Virus record (IMG/VR): IMGVR_UViG_3300036939_000027
Span: 1-20,278 of that record
Strand: one strand, 5' to 3'
DNA length: 20,278 bases
Source: a virus
A program made the position numbers and the translations under genes. Within the stretch, counting starts at the first letter, position 1; each line of letters starts with the position of its first letter. The notes under the pieces were generated by a model, which ran no database searches, was not told where the DNA came from, and saw only the letters and a list, made by a program, of their open reading frames with translations. Below are positions 14,711 to 19,546 of the stretch, in pieces.

Positions 14711-14757
14711 CCAGGCCGCGCCCGCGAGCGCAGGGGCTCTAGCGGGTCGCGGCCTGG
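14711..14757 (-). terminator. Large hairpin after the excisionase-like gene
   Basis: CCAGGCCGCG (14711-14720) plus CCCGC (14721-14725) pair with GCGGG (14742-14746) and CGCGGCCTGG (14748-14757), giving a 15-bp stem with a one-base bulge. The loop has a further GAGC/GCTC pairing. It lies in the 151-base gap between the HTH gene and the next gene on the minus strand, the only sizeable gap in the early block. It may act as a terminator or attenuator that limits expression of the replication genes until antitermination or strong promoter firing. Confidence 0.6.
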
Positions 14758-14809
14758 CGACTGGGGGTGGTGCGCGTTCCTTCGCTGCGCAGGCCGCGGG
14801 CGTTACAGG

Positions 14810-15016
14810 TCATGCCGGCACGGCCAGCTCGTCGTCGACCCCGAGGGGGACGACCTTGTTCGCGTCGATGAAGCGCTCCACCTCGTCCGGCTTGAAGAGG
14901 AGCGGCGAGCGCACCCCTCCGGGCTGGTAGGCGGTTAGGGCTCCGACGGCGATGTACCGGCGCACGGTGCGCTCCGACTTGCGGAGGCGGGCTCGGACTT
15001 CGTCGAGCGTGAGCAT
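14810..15016 (-). CDS. Excisionase-like small helix-turn-helix protein
   Basis: This 68-residue protein is a single MerR/excisionase-type HTH: 'MLTLDEVRARLRKSERTVRR' at the start gives the two recognition helices, 'YIAVGALTAYQPGG' the wing, and 'LLFKPDEVERFIDA' the closing helix. It is transcribed divergently from the repressor and is the first gene of the leftward early operon, the position of Cro- or Xis-type proteins. The ATG at 15016 has AGGAGGGG 12-13 bases upstream; a TTG two codons earlier (15022) would have better spacing. It could be an excisionase or a transcriptional antagonist of the repressor; sequence alone does not separate these. Confidence 0.82.
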   Translation of the reverse strand: MLTLDEVRARLRKSERTVRRYIAVGALTAYQPGGVRSPLLFKPDEVERFIDANKVVPLGVDDELAVPA

Positions 15017-15051
15017 GTCCAAGGGGGTGCCCCTCCTTCCGAGTGGCTCTG

Positions 15052-15083
15052 TGTCCGACCGTGTCCGCGGATGTCCGCAGATG
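15052..15083. repeat. Helically phased 10-bp repeats upstream of the excisionase-like gene
   Basis: TGTCCG begins at 15052, 15062 and 15072, exactly ten bases apart, with a fourth weaker copy TGACCG at 15082. They lie between the leftward promoter and the HTH gene. The regular spacing places each copy on the same face of DNA, as in arrays bound by excisionase or other small HTH proteins. Binding is inferred. Confidence 0.5.
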
Positions 15084-15101
15084 ACCGGCGTTGTCAGTAG
15101 G

Positions 15102-15127
15102 GCCACTCTGGCAGGCCACTTTGGGCC
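15102..15127. promoter_or_regulatory. Two repressor operator-like sites on the leftward early promoter
   Basis: GCCACTCTGG (15102-15111) and GCCACTTTGG (15115-15124) are tandem copies of the core that recurs at 15255 and 18348. They cover the -10 and spacer of the candidate leftward promoter. Further GGCC-containing variants follow (GGCCACTAGAGG at 15134, GTGGCCC at 15154, GTGGGCC at 15174). Confidence 0.6.
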
Positions 15128-15133
15128 AGTCAA
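15105..15133 (-). promoter_or_regulatory. Candidate leftward early promoter
   Basis: On the minus strand TTGACT (15133-15128) and CAGAGT (15110-15105) are separated by 17 bases. The predicted start is near 15098, about 80 bases before the excisionase-like gene. The -35 is strong and the -10 weak. Operator-like sequences lie over the spacer and -10. Confidence 0.5.
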
Positions 15134-15233
15134 GGCCACTAGAGGATGAATTTGTGGCCCATCGTAGGCCGGAGTGGGCCATCCCCCGAACGGACGACTG
15201 CACGCTGTCGATCGCTACAGGGAGTCACCACGC

Positions 15234-15262
15234 TTGCCCTACGTGGCCGAATGGGCCACTCT
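15234..15262 (+). promoter_or_regulatory. Possible weak promoter of the repressor gene
   Basis: TTGCCC (15234-15239) and CACTCT (15257-15262) are 17 bases apart and point to the repressor GTG at 15302. Both boxes are far from consensus. The operator-like site at 15255-15269 overlaps the -10, which would fit autoregulation. Confidence 0.3.
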
Positions 15263-15274
15263 GGGCCACATTGG
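15255..15274. promoter_or_regulatory. Repressor operator-like site before the repressor gene
   Basis: GCCACTCTGGGCCAC (15255-15269) is an exact reverse complement of the sequence at 18348-18362, and an overlapping second core GCCACATTGG follows at 15265-15274, ten bases on. It lies 30-45 bases before the repressor start. Confidence 0.65.
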
Positions 15275-15301
15275 AGCCACGGGGACCTAGGAGGGGCACA
15301 A

Positions 15302-15736
15302 GTGGAAGATCACGAGAGGCTGGCGCGAGCGCAGGAGGCGGTGCGCAAGGCCGTGAAGCACCGCCAGGTCGAGCTAGGCCTGACGCGCGACCAGATCGCA
15401 GATGACGGCGGCGTGCCGCTGCGCACGGTCGGCCGGTTCCTGTCCGAGGGTGTCTGGCCCCGGCCGCCGGCCCTGCGGGGCATCGCTCGCGGGCTCGGGT
15501 GGCCGCCCGACGAGCTGGAGGTGCGGCTGAAGCGGGAGCTGAACGCGCTCCAGCTCTCGGACCTGACGAGCAGCGTGCAGAACGTGATCGTCGTCGACTT
15601 CGGCCCGGACGGGCTCGACGGCCTGGCGCCGGAAGAGGTGCGCGAGCTTCAGGCCGGCATCCAGGCCGCGGGCCTGCGGCTGAAGAACGAGATCAAGGCA
15701 CGCACGCCGGTCGCCGGATTTCAGGTCGCGTCGTGA
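15302..15736 (+). CDS. Putative immunity repressor (HTH protein)
   Basis: This 144-residue protein has an N-terminal HTH domain about residues 8-75: 'VELGLTRDQIADDGGVPLRT' forms the two core helices, with 'VGRFLSEGVWPRPPALRGIA' continuing into the next helices. The C-terminal half (about 76-144) has a hydrophobic strand 'VQNVIVVDFGPDGL' and a helical segment, likely for dimerisation. No Ser-Lys autoprotease motif of LexA/CI type is seen, so induction would not be by self-cleavage. GTG start with AGGAGGGG 6 bases upstream. It is divergent from the early operon and flanked by repeated operator-like sites, the classical place for a lysogeny repressor. Confidence 0.75.
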   Translation: MEDHERLARAQEAVRKAVKHRQVELGLTRDQIADDGGVPLRTVGRFLSEGVWPRPPALRGIARGLGWPPDELEVRLKRELNALQLSDLTSSVQNVIVVDFGPDGLDGLAPEEVRELQAGIQAAGLRLKNEIKARTPVAGFQVAS

Positions 15737-16389
15737 ACCGAGTCCGTAGCGCCTGGGAGAACCGGCCGGTCTGGCTGGAGTGGCCGGAGTTCCGCGGGCT
15801 CCGGCGCATGCGCCCGGCCGCCGTGATGACGAACAGCGCCGCCGTCCTGGGCACGGTCGCCGTGCTGGTGACGGGCTTCTTCCTGGTGCTCGGGCTCCAG
15901 TGGGTGCACAGCACGCCCTCGACGAGCGCCGACGACGTCATCCCCCCGGCGGCCGAAGCGGCGCCCGCCGGCAAGGCGCCGGCTCCTCGGCGGCCGGCGC
16001 CGTCTCCCACCGGCGCGCCGCGCACCCCGAAGCCATGGCCCGGCATCGGGGCGGGCGGCTACGACCAGTGGATTCAGCCGGCCGACCCGGGCGAGTACGA
16101 CGGCCCCGCGCCGGTGCAGGTCGTCCAGCGCCCCGCCGGCAACGCGCCGGCCGCGCCGGCCAGCTCGACATCGGCCCGGCCCGGGACCCGGCCGCCCTCG
16201 ACGCCTCGCCCGGCCCAGCCGGCCCCGGGGACTTCCACCGGTTCCCCTGTGCCGGCCAGCCCGACGCCGGTACCGTCGGAGACAGACGAAGTCCGCCCCC
16301 CGACGGACGACGTCGCGGAGGTCGTCTGCCGGCTCCTGCCCACGGGCGTGGAGAAGTGCAAGCCCGCCAAGGGCGAGCGCACCGACTGA
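15733..16389 (+). CDS. Single-pass membrane protein with proline-rich tail, co-transcribed with the repressor
   Basis: This 218-residue protein starts at a GTG that overlaps the repressor stop (GTGA). A charged/aromatic N-terminus (to about 33) precedes one transmembrane helix (about 36-57, 'AAVLGTVAVLVTGFFLVLGL'). About 130 residues rich in Pro, Ala, Ser and Thr follow, probably spanning the cell wall, then a small C-terminal part with two cysteines ('VVCRLLPTGVEKCKPA'). The topology suggests an extracytoplasmic tail. As it would be expressed from the prophage, a superinfection-exclusion or surface-modifying role is plausible but unproven. Confidence 0.78.
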   Translation: MNRVRSAWENRPVWLEWPEFRGLRRMRPAAVMTNSAAVLGTVAVLVTGFFLVLGLQWVHSTPSTSADDVIPPAAEAAPAGKAPAPRRPAPSPTGAPRTPKPWPGIGAGGYDQWIQPADPGEYDGPAPVQVVQRPAGNAPAAPASSTSARPGTRPPSTPRPAQPAPGTSTGSPVPASPTPVPSETDEVRPPTDDVAEVVCRLLPTGVEKCKPAKGERTD

Positions 16390-16398
16390 AGACAGCCG

Positions 16399-16433
16399 AG
16401 AGCCCCGCCGCTTCCCCCGAGCGGCGGGGCTCT
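16399..16433. terminator. Terminator between converging operons
   Basis: Perfect 14-base arms AGAGCCCCGCCGCT (16399-16412) and AGCGGCGGGGCTCT (16420-16433) with a 7-base loop follow the membrane-protein stop by 9 bases and precede the end of the leftward small-gene cluster. Its symmetrical form and place between convergent genes suggest bidirectional use. No T-run follows. Confidence 0.8.
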
Positions 16434-16446
16434 GTCGTGTGCGGGC

Positions 16447-16656
16447 TCACTCTCCCGGGGGGATCTCCCTGCCCGTGAGCGCGTCGGTGACGACTTCGTC
16501 GTAGGGGTCGCCCAGGTCGAGGTGGTTCGCGCACTGGTGGCACAGACCGGCCTCCGACTGTTGCTGCGCCAGATCGACGGCGCTTTCGCGGTCCTCGGCC
16601 TCGACGGTGATGCTCTCGCTTGCGCTGTAGATCAGGCTCACGTGGTACTGCGGCAT
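16447..16656 (-). CDS. Small phage protein, beta-rich with a Cys-x-x-Cys pair
   Basis: This 69-residue protein begins 'MPQYHVSLIYSASESITVEA', a strand-turn-strand, then 'EDRESAVDLAQQQSE' (helix), then 'GLCHQCANHLDLGDPYDEVV'. The Cys-x-x-Cys pair may bind zinc or simply be an artefact of length. The ATG at 16656 has a GAGAGGACACC leader. It is the last gene of the leftward accessory group, just before the terminator. No function recognised. Confidence 0.72.
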   Translation of the reverse strand: MPQYHVSLIYSASESITVEAEDRESAVDLAQQQSEAGLCHQCANHLDLGDPYDEVVTDALTGREIPPGE

Positions 16657-16668
16657 GGCGGTGTCCTC

Positions 16669-16818
16669 TCAGGCGTGGATCGGGTGGGCGACTGGCTTCG
16701 GCCAGCTCCCGTCGGCGCACAGGGTCGCGCCGGTCTCGGGGTGAATCCAGCTCGCGCCATAGCTGGTCGGGCGAAGGGTCAGAGCGCCTCCGCAGGTGCA
16801 GGTGACGGGCTGGGTCAT
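16669..16818 (-). CDS. 49-residue small protein
   Basis: ATG at 16818, stop at 16671-16669. The protein begins 'MTQPVTCTCGGALTLRPTSY' and ends 'GSWPKPVAHPIHA'. It has three Cys (two in 'CTCGG', one in 'TLCADGSW'), so it may bind a metal. It lies 3 bases after the previous gene's stop and its stop lies just before the ribosome binding site of the next, in the packed style of the operon. A weak GGGGATCTG precedes the start. No family recognised. Confidence 0.55.
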   Translation of the reverse strand: MTQPVTCTCGGALTLRPTSYGASWIHPETGATLCADGSWPKPVAHPIHA

Positions 16819-16821
16819 GAC

Positions 16822-17100
16822 TCAGATCCCCAGTCGGGCGAAGTCGAGGGCCAGGGCGTCGCGGAGTTCATCCTGCGCCGGGGCGCCCACGAACCACATG
16901 AGAGCGTCGGCGGTCGCGGAGAGATCTGCGCTGCGCACGTCCATCACGGCGGCCATGTAGGCCCTGCATGACGTGCTGTCCCCCTCGAAGGGGACCGAGA
17001 AGTAGATGCGCTGGCGCTGGAGCGCGACGACGACCAGGCGCAGAAGGCGGTCGCGGCAGGTGCGGCAGGCGGGCTCAGCGTGGCTCGTGCTCGGGGGCAT
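16822..17100 (-). CDS. 92-residue small protein of the accessory operon
   Basis: The ATG at 17100 has the GAGAGGACAC ribosome-binding leader and is about 23 bases past a predicted transcription start. The N-terminus has 'EPACRTCRDRLLRLVVVALQ' (Cys-x-x-Cys at the head of a helix), the middle 'IYFSVPFEGDSTSC', and the C-terminus a helical 'DELRDALALDFARLGI'. It is soluble-looking and of unknown function. It heads a three-gene group ending at the terminator near 16.4 kb. Confidence 0.72.
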   Translation of the reverse strand: MPPSTSHAEPACRTCRDRLLRLVVVALQRQRIYFSVPFEGDSTSCRAYMAAVMDVRSADLSATADALMWFVGAPAQDELRDALALDFARLGI

Positions 17101-17129
17101 GACGTGTCCTCTCGTCGGGGCGTGTCCTA

Positions 17130-17158
17130 AGTATGGCATACGGCGTCTGCCTTTACAA
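17130..17158 (-). promoter_or_regulatory. Leftward promoter P-A with dyad
   Basis: On the minus strand TTGTAA (17158-17153) and CATACT (17135-17130) are exactly 17 bases apart, with an extended TGC just upstream of the -10. The -10 overlaps an 11-base dyad GTATGGCATAC (17131-17141). Nearly the same sequence occurs at 18319-18347. It precedes the 92-residue gene. Confidence 0.6.
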
Positions 17159-17263
17159 GCCCCTCCAGGGATCGAACAGGAGGATCAGGGCGACGACCAG
17201 GAGCGCGAGCGCCAGTACCACCTCCAGGGCCGCCTCGGCCTGGCGCAGGGTCGGCCGCCTCAC
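17153..17263 (-). CDS. 36-residue single-helix membrane peptide
   Basis: GTG at 17263-17261 overlaps the previous stop (GTGA), and the stop TAA at 17155-17153 lies inside the -35 of the next promoter. The peptide is 'VRRPTLRQAEAALEVVLALA' then a hydrophobic run to 'LFDPWRGL': a basic N-terminus plus one long transmembrane helix (about 12-30). Overlap with its neighbour supports expression. Function unknown; small hydrophobic peptides may be antiholin-like or membrane regulators. Confidence 0.5.
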   Translation of the reverse strand: MRRPTLRQAEAALEVVLALALLVVALILLFDPWRGL

Positions 17264-17541
17264 TGCGACAGGTCGGGGGCTTCGGGCACGTAGATGTCCC
17301 CCTCGCTGTCGACGTCGGGGACCTCGGCCAGGGCCCGACGGGGGCGACCGGGCTTGCCGGGGCGCGCGGCGTCGTGGGCGTCGATGGTCGACTTCAGCCA
17401 GAGCACGGCCTGGCCCTCCTGGAAGTCGGGTGCCGGCGCCCGCCCCCGGTGGACGTAGGCGAACCACGTTCGGCGCTTGATCCCGCGGCGCGTGGCGATC
17501 TCGTCGGCGTTCAGGTAGTCGTCGCGGTTGAAGCCGGTCAC
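17260..17541 (-). CDS. Small helix-turn-helix protein (AlpA/excisionase-like)
   Basis: This 93-residue protein starts at GTG 17541, chosen because AGGAGG lies 6 bases upstream. The HTH is 'YLNADEIATRRGIKRRTWF' followed by 'AYVHRGRAPAPDFQEG' and 'WLKSTIDAHDA', the pattern of MerR/HTH_17 domains. A basic 'RPGKPGRPRR' tract (AT-hook-like) and an acidic tail ('VPDVDSEGDIYVPEAPDLSQ' region) follow. It could bind the dyad shared by the two leftward promoters that flank it, or act as an excisionase. Confidence 0.78.
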   Translation of the reverse strand: MTGFNRDDYLNADEIATRRGIKRRTWFAYVHRGRAPAPDFQEGQAVLWLKSTIDAHDAARPGKPGRPRRALAEVPDVDSEGDIYVPEAPDLSQ

Positions 17542-17562
17542 GGGCTCCTCCTTCGGGGGGAA

Positions 17563-17590
17563 GCCCCCGGACCACATCAGGTCCGGGGGC
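17563..17590 (-). terminator. Perfect hairpin between the 236-residue gene and the HTH gene
   Basis: GCCCCCGGACC (17563-17573) and GGTCCGGGGGC (17580-17590) make an 11-bp perfect stem with a 6-base loop (ACATCA). It begins 11 bases after the stop of the upstream gene on the minus strand and ends before the AGGAGG of the next. No U-tract. Likely an attenuator or mRNA-stabilising hairpin. Confidence 0.55.
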
Positions 17591-17601
17591 CGGCGGGTGG
17601 G

Positions 17602-18312
17602 TCAGGACGGGTCGGTGAGCAGCCTCTCCGCGGGCACCGCAGCCCGGTAGATCCGCCCCTCGCTGGACGGCGTCGTGTAGGCGACCTGCACAGTGGTGCG
17701 GCCGATCTTCACGACGAGCCCGCGACGCATCCGGCCCATGCCGTGGACGTACACGACGTCACCGACGGCCGGCGCCGGCGCTCGGACCAGCTCGGCCGCA
17801 GGGGCGCTGCCGACCAGACGGACCACCTGGGCCCGGATGGCGTCGTCGGCGGCGATCAGTTCGGCACGCTTGCGGCCCCGGGCAGCCAGCTTGGCGATGT
17901 CGGCGTCCGTCCGGTCGGCCGAAGCCCAACCTCTGCTGGTGCGGACCTGGAGCCACGTGCGGTCCGGCTTCTCCAGCGCGGTCACGTCCTCGATCTTGAC
18001 GACCTGCACACGCTGGCCAGCGTGCTCCTCATCGTGCAGGACGGTGACGGTCCGGCCGTCGCGGTCGTCGTAGGCCCAGGGCATGGGGGCGGGGGTGGTC
18101 TCGGTCACGGCGTCCTCCGGGACGGGGGTCGGGGTGAAGGTGGCGGCGACGTCGGCGGTGGCCCAGTGCTTCCGGCCGGACGGGGTGTACCAGAAGGTCG
18201 TGATCCGCTCGGGAGCGTCCACGAACCAGTACTGGCGGGCCTCGCGGACGGTGCCGCTGGCGAGGGTGACGGTGCCGTCCTGCTGGGCCTCGGGCCGCTT
18301 CGTCGTCGTCAT
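17602..18312 (-). CDS. Unknown 236-residue early protein, probably leaderless
   Basis: The ATG at 18312 lies just 6 bases after the -10 (CATACT, 18324-18319), so the transcript would start at or next to the initiation codon, with no Shine-Dalgarno site. This is common in actinobacteria. The protein has a beta-strand-rich N-terminus ('GTVTLASGTVREARQYWFVD'), a charged helical middle ('TDADIAKLAARGRKRAELIA'), and a C-terminal SH3/KOW-like stretch 'VGDVVYVHGMGRMRRGLVVK'. No family recognised. A nucleic-acid-binding role is possible from the last domain. It is the first gene of the leftward accessory operon. Confidence 0.75.
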   Translation of the reverse strand: MTTTKRPEAQQDGTVTLASGTVREARQYWFVDAPERITTFWYTPSGRKHWATADVAATFTPTPVPEDAVTETTPAPMPWAYDDRDGRTVTVLHDEEHAGQRVQVVKIEDVTALEKPDRTWLQVRTSRGWASADRTDADIAKLAARGRKRAELIAADDAIRAQVVRLVGSAPAAELVRAPAPAVGDVVYVHGMGRMRRGLVVKIGRTTVQVAYTTPSSEGRIYRAAVPAERLLTDPS

Positions 18313-18318
18313 GCCCTA

Positions 18319-18347
18319 AGTATGGCATACGCCGTCTGCCATTGCAA
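18319..18347 (-). promoter_or_regulatory. Leftward promoter P-B with dyad
   Basis: On the minus strand TTGCAA (18347-18342) and CATACT (18324-18319) are 17 bases apart, with extended TGC. The same dyad GTATGGCATAC (18320-18330) overlaps the -10 as in the 17.1 kb promoter. The -35 abuts the 15-base operator (18348-18362). Confidence 0.65.
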
Positions 18348-18362
18348 GTGGCCCAGAGTGGC
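18348..18362. promoter_or_regulatory. Operator between divergent promoters
   Basis: GTGGCCCAGAGTGGC is the exact reverse complement of 15255-15269, before the repressor gene. It exactly fills the space between the two divergent -35 boxes (18342-18347 and 18363-18368), so one bound protein would contact both promoters. Confidence 0.7.
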
Positions 18363-18391
18363 TTGACCGTGACAGCGGCACCCCGTACGCT
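18363..18391 (+). promoter_or_regulatory. Rightward promoter for the plus-strand membrane operon
   Basis: TTGACC (18363-18368) and TACGCT (18386-18391) are 17 bases apart; transcription would start near 18398, about 34 bases before the HTH gene start. Weaker operator-like cores (GCCACATCG at 18393, ACCACATTCG, GCCACACGAG) follow downstream. Confidence 0.55.
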
Positions 18392-18431
18392 CGCCACATC
18401 GACCACATTCGCCACACGAGGGAGCCGACGT

Positions 18432-18620
18432 GTGTTGACCACGAAGCAGGCCGCCGCGCGGCTCAGGGTCTCCAGCGAGACCGTTCGCCGCTGGTACCGG
18501 GCCGGGATTCTCGACGGCAACCGGATGAACCCGACCGGACGTATCAAGATCCACGAGCAATCCGTCGAGCGGCTGCTCGCCAGAGTGAAACTCCCACCGA
18601 AGGAGGGGGAAAAGCAGTGA
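18432..18620 (+). CDS. BldC/excisionase-like HTH protein, first gene of the rightward operon
   Basis: This 62-residue protein is a compact MerR-type HTH: 'LTTKQAAARLRVSSETVRRW' gives the two main helices, then 'YRAGILDGNRMNPTGRIKIH' the wing, and 'EQSVERLLARV' the closing helix. The GTG at 18432 has GAGGGAG upstream; a TTG at 18435 is an alternative. It ends in GTGA overlap with the next gene. Such BldC-like proteins head transfer or replication operons in Streptomyces integrative elements and also serve as excisionases. Which role applies is not known. Confidence 0.8.
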   Translation: MLTTKQAAARLRVSSETVRRWYRAGILDGNRMNPTGRIKIHEQSVERLLARVKLPPKEGEKQ

Positions 18621-18841
18621 TCATCACCACGGATTCCGTCGTTGCCGGCGTCACCTACGCCGCGCCGACGTGGTTCGCCCTCGTGAACGGCGGGACCCTG
18701 GCTGGCGGCACGGTATTCGTGCTCTCGGCCGGGCGCATTCTCGCCCAGAGCCGTAGACGTAAGCAGGCGGCCACCGTGACCCAGATCCACCCGACGACGC
18801 CGACACACGTTCGCGCGTCCCTGAGCAAGGAGGCTGCATGA
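18617..18841 (+). CDS. Small single-pass membrane protein
   Basis: 74 residues from GTG 18617, overlapping the HTH gene stop by GTGA and the next gene's ATG by ATGA. Residues about 11-43 are hydrophobic ('VTYAAPTWFALVNG', 'GTVFVLSAGRILA'), followed by a basic 'QSRRRKQ' cytoplasmic-type segment and a hydrophilic tail. GGAGGGG precedes the start. Unknown function; part of the packed rightward operon. Confidence 0.72.
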   Translation: MIITTDSVVAGVTYAAPTWFALVNGGTLAGGTVFVLSAGRILAQSRRRKQAATVTQIHPTTPTHVRASLSKEAA

Positions 18842-19071
18842 AGAACTTCTACGACCACGATCCAGGCGCCGACATCGTCATGGACGGCGTGCGCTGGGTC
18901 TTCGCCATTCTGGTGATCATCGCTGCCGGGATCGTCGCTTTCCGCGGCGAGCCCGTTCAGCTCGCAGCGATCCTCGCGCTGGCCGTCTTCGGCATGTGGG
19001 TGCTCGACCGGCCTGACGCCAACGATGCCCCCGACCTGCCGGCGCCGCCCGCGCACCCCGGGAAGGACTGA
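18838..19071 (+). CDS. Small two-helix membrane protein
   Basis: 77 residues from ATG 18838 (ATGA overlap; AAGGAGG upstream). A hydrophilic N-terminus ('MKNFYDHDPGADIVMDGV') precedes two hydrophobic helices, about 19-37 ('WVFAILVIIAAGIVAF') and 41-57 ('VQLAAILALAVFGMWVL'), then an Asp/Pro-rich tail. No signal peptide or family recognised. It could be a small membrane partner of a downstream transporter or transfer protein. Confidence 0.75.
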   Translation: MKNFYDHDPGADIVMDGVRWVFAILVIIAAGIVAFRGEPVQLAAILALAVFGMWVLDRPDANDAPDLPAPPAHPGKD

Positions 19072-19075
19072 CCCC

Positions 19076-19285
19076 GTGCCGATCTTCCGGTGTGAGCTGA
19101 CGAACGGCCGGCGGACCCTGAAGCGGGAGGACCGGCAGATCCACAACGTGAAGGACGGGGCAGAGGTGGCGACCCACCTGGCCGCCATGGCCGGCTCGCT
19201 GGGCCTGGGCGCCAAGGGCCACACGCTCAAGATCTTCGACACCTCCGGCCGCCGGACCCGGCTCATCCGGACCTTGACCGGATGA
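19076..19285 (+). CDS. Small basic soluble protein, family unknown
   Basis: 69 residues from GTG 19076, with GGGAAGGA upstream spanning the preceding stop. The sequence looks like a compact alpha/beta domain: 'IFRCELTNGRRTLKREDRQI', 'GAEVATHLAAMAGSLGLGAK', 'HTLKIFDTSGRRTRLIRTLTG'-type strands (partial quotes only). It is rich in Arg and Lys. It ends with an ATGA overlap into the next gene. The repeated 'strand-Arg' pattern may fit nucleic-acid or membrane-surface contact; no family recognised. Confidence 0.7.
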   Translation: MPIFRCELTNGRRTLKREDRQIHNVKDGAEVATHLAAMAGSLGLGAKGHTLKIFDTSGRRTRLIRTLTG

Positions 19286-19464
19286 GCAGCAAGACGATCA
19301 GGAAGGAGGCCGCCGCCGCCTGGGACTCGATCAGGCGGACGGCGGCCACCCTCGACCGGCTTCGACCGGGCACGGGGGACGAGCTGCTCCAGCGGGTCAC
19401 CAGGACCCTGGAGCAACTGGAGACCGACGCCCTTTCCGCGGCGGCTTCCGGACGGAAGACCTGA
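19282..19464 (+). CDS. 60-residue helical protein
   Basis: ATG at 19282 overlaps the previous stop by ATGA. The protein is almost entirely helical and charged ('KTIRKEAAAAWDSIRRTAAT', 'DELLQRVTRTLEQLETDALS'). It is likely a small coiled-coil or helical bundle partner. Its stop is followed by the GC-alternating palindromic cluster. Function unknown. Confidence 0.68.
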   Translation: MSSKTIRKEAAAAWDSIRRTAATLDRLRPGTGDELLQRVTRTLEQLETDALSAAASGRKT

Positions 19465-19546
19465 CCAGCGCAACCGCGCGTAGGCGCGCGCGATCACGCG
19501 CGCAACAGGCGCGCGTGCACGCGCGCGTGATACCTCACGGAGGAGA
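19465..19546. repeat. GC-alternating palindromic cluster
   Basis: This 82-base gap carries ATCACGCGCGC (19493-19503) and its perfect inverse GCGCGCGTGAT (19521-19531), and inside the second half an 18-base perfect palindrome GCGCGCGTGCACGCGCGC (19509-19526). Runs of alternating C and G continue from 19475 on, favouring Z-form or cruciform DNA. A GGAGG site for the next gene follows. No coding ORF fits here. It may be a recognition site, an RNA hairpin, or a terminator before the next gene. Confidence 0.7.

Noticed and set aside
15017-15301. Attachment site attP
   Set aside because: Repeats are present but are better read as operators; there is no adjacent integrase and no tRNA-like core sequence.
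15302-15736. Self-cleaving CI/LexA-type repressor
   Set aside because: No Ala-Gly cleavage site with downstream Ser-Lys pair is visible in the short C-terminal part.
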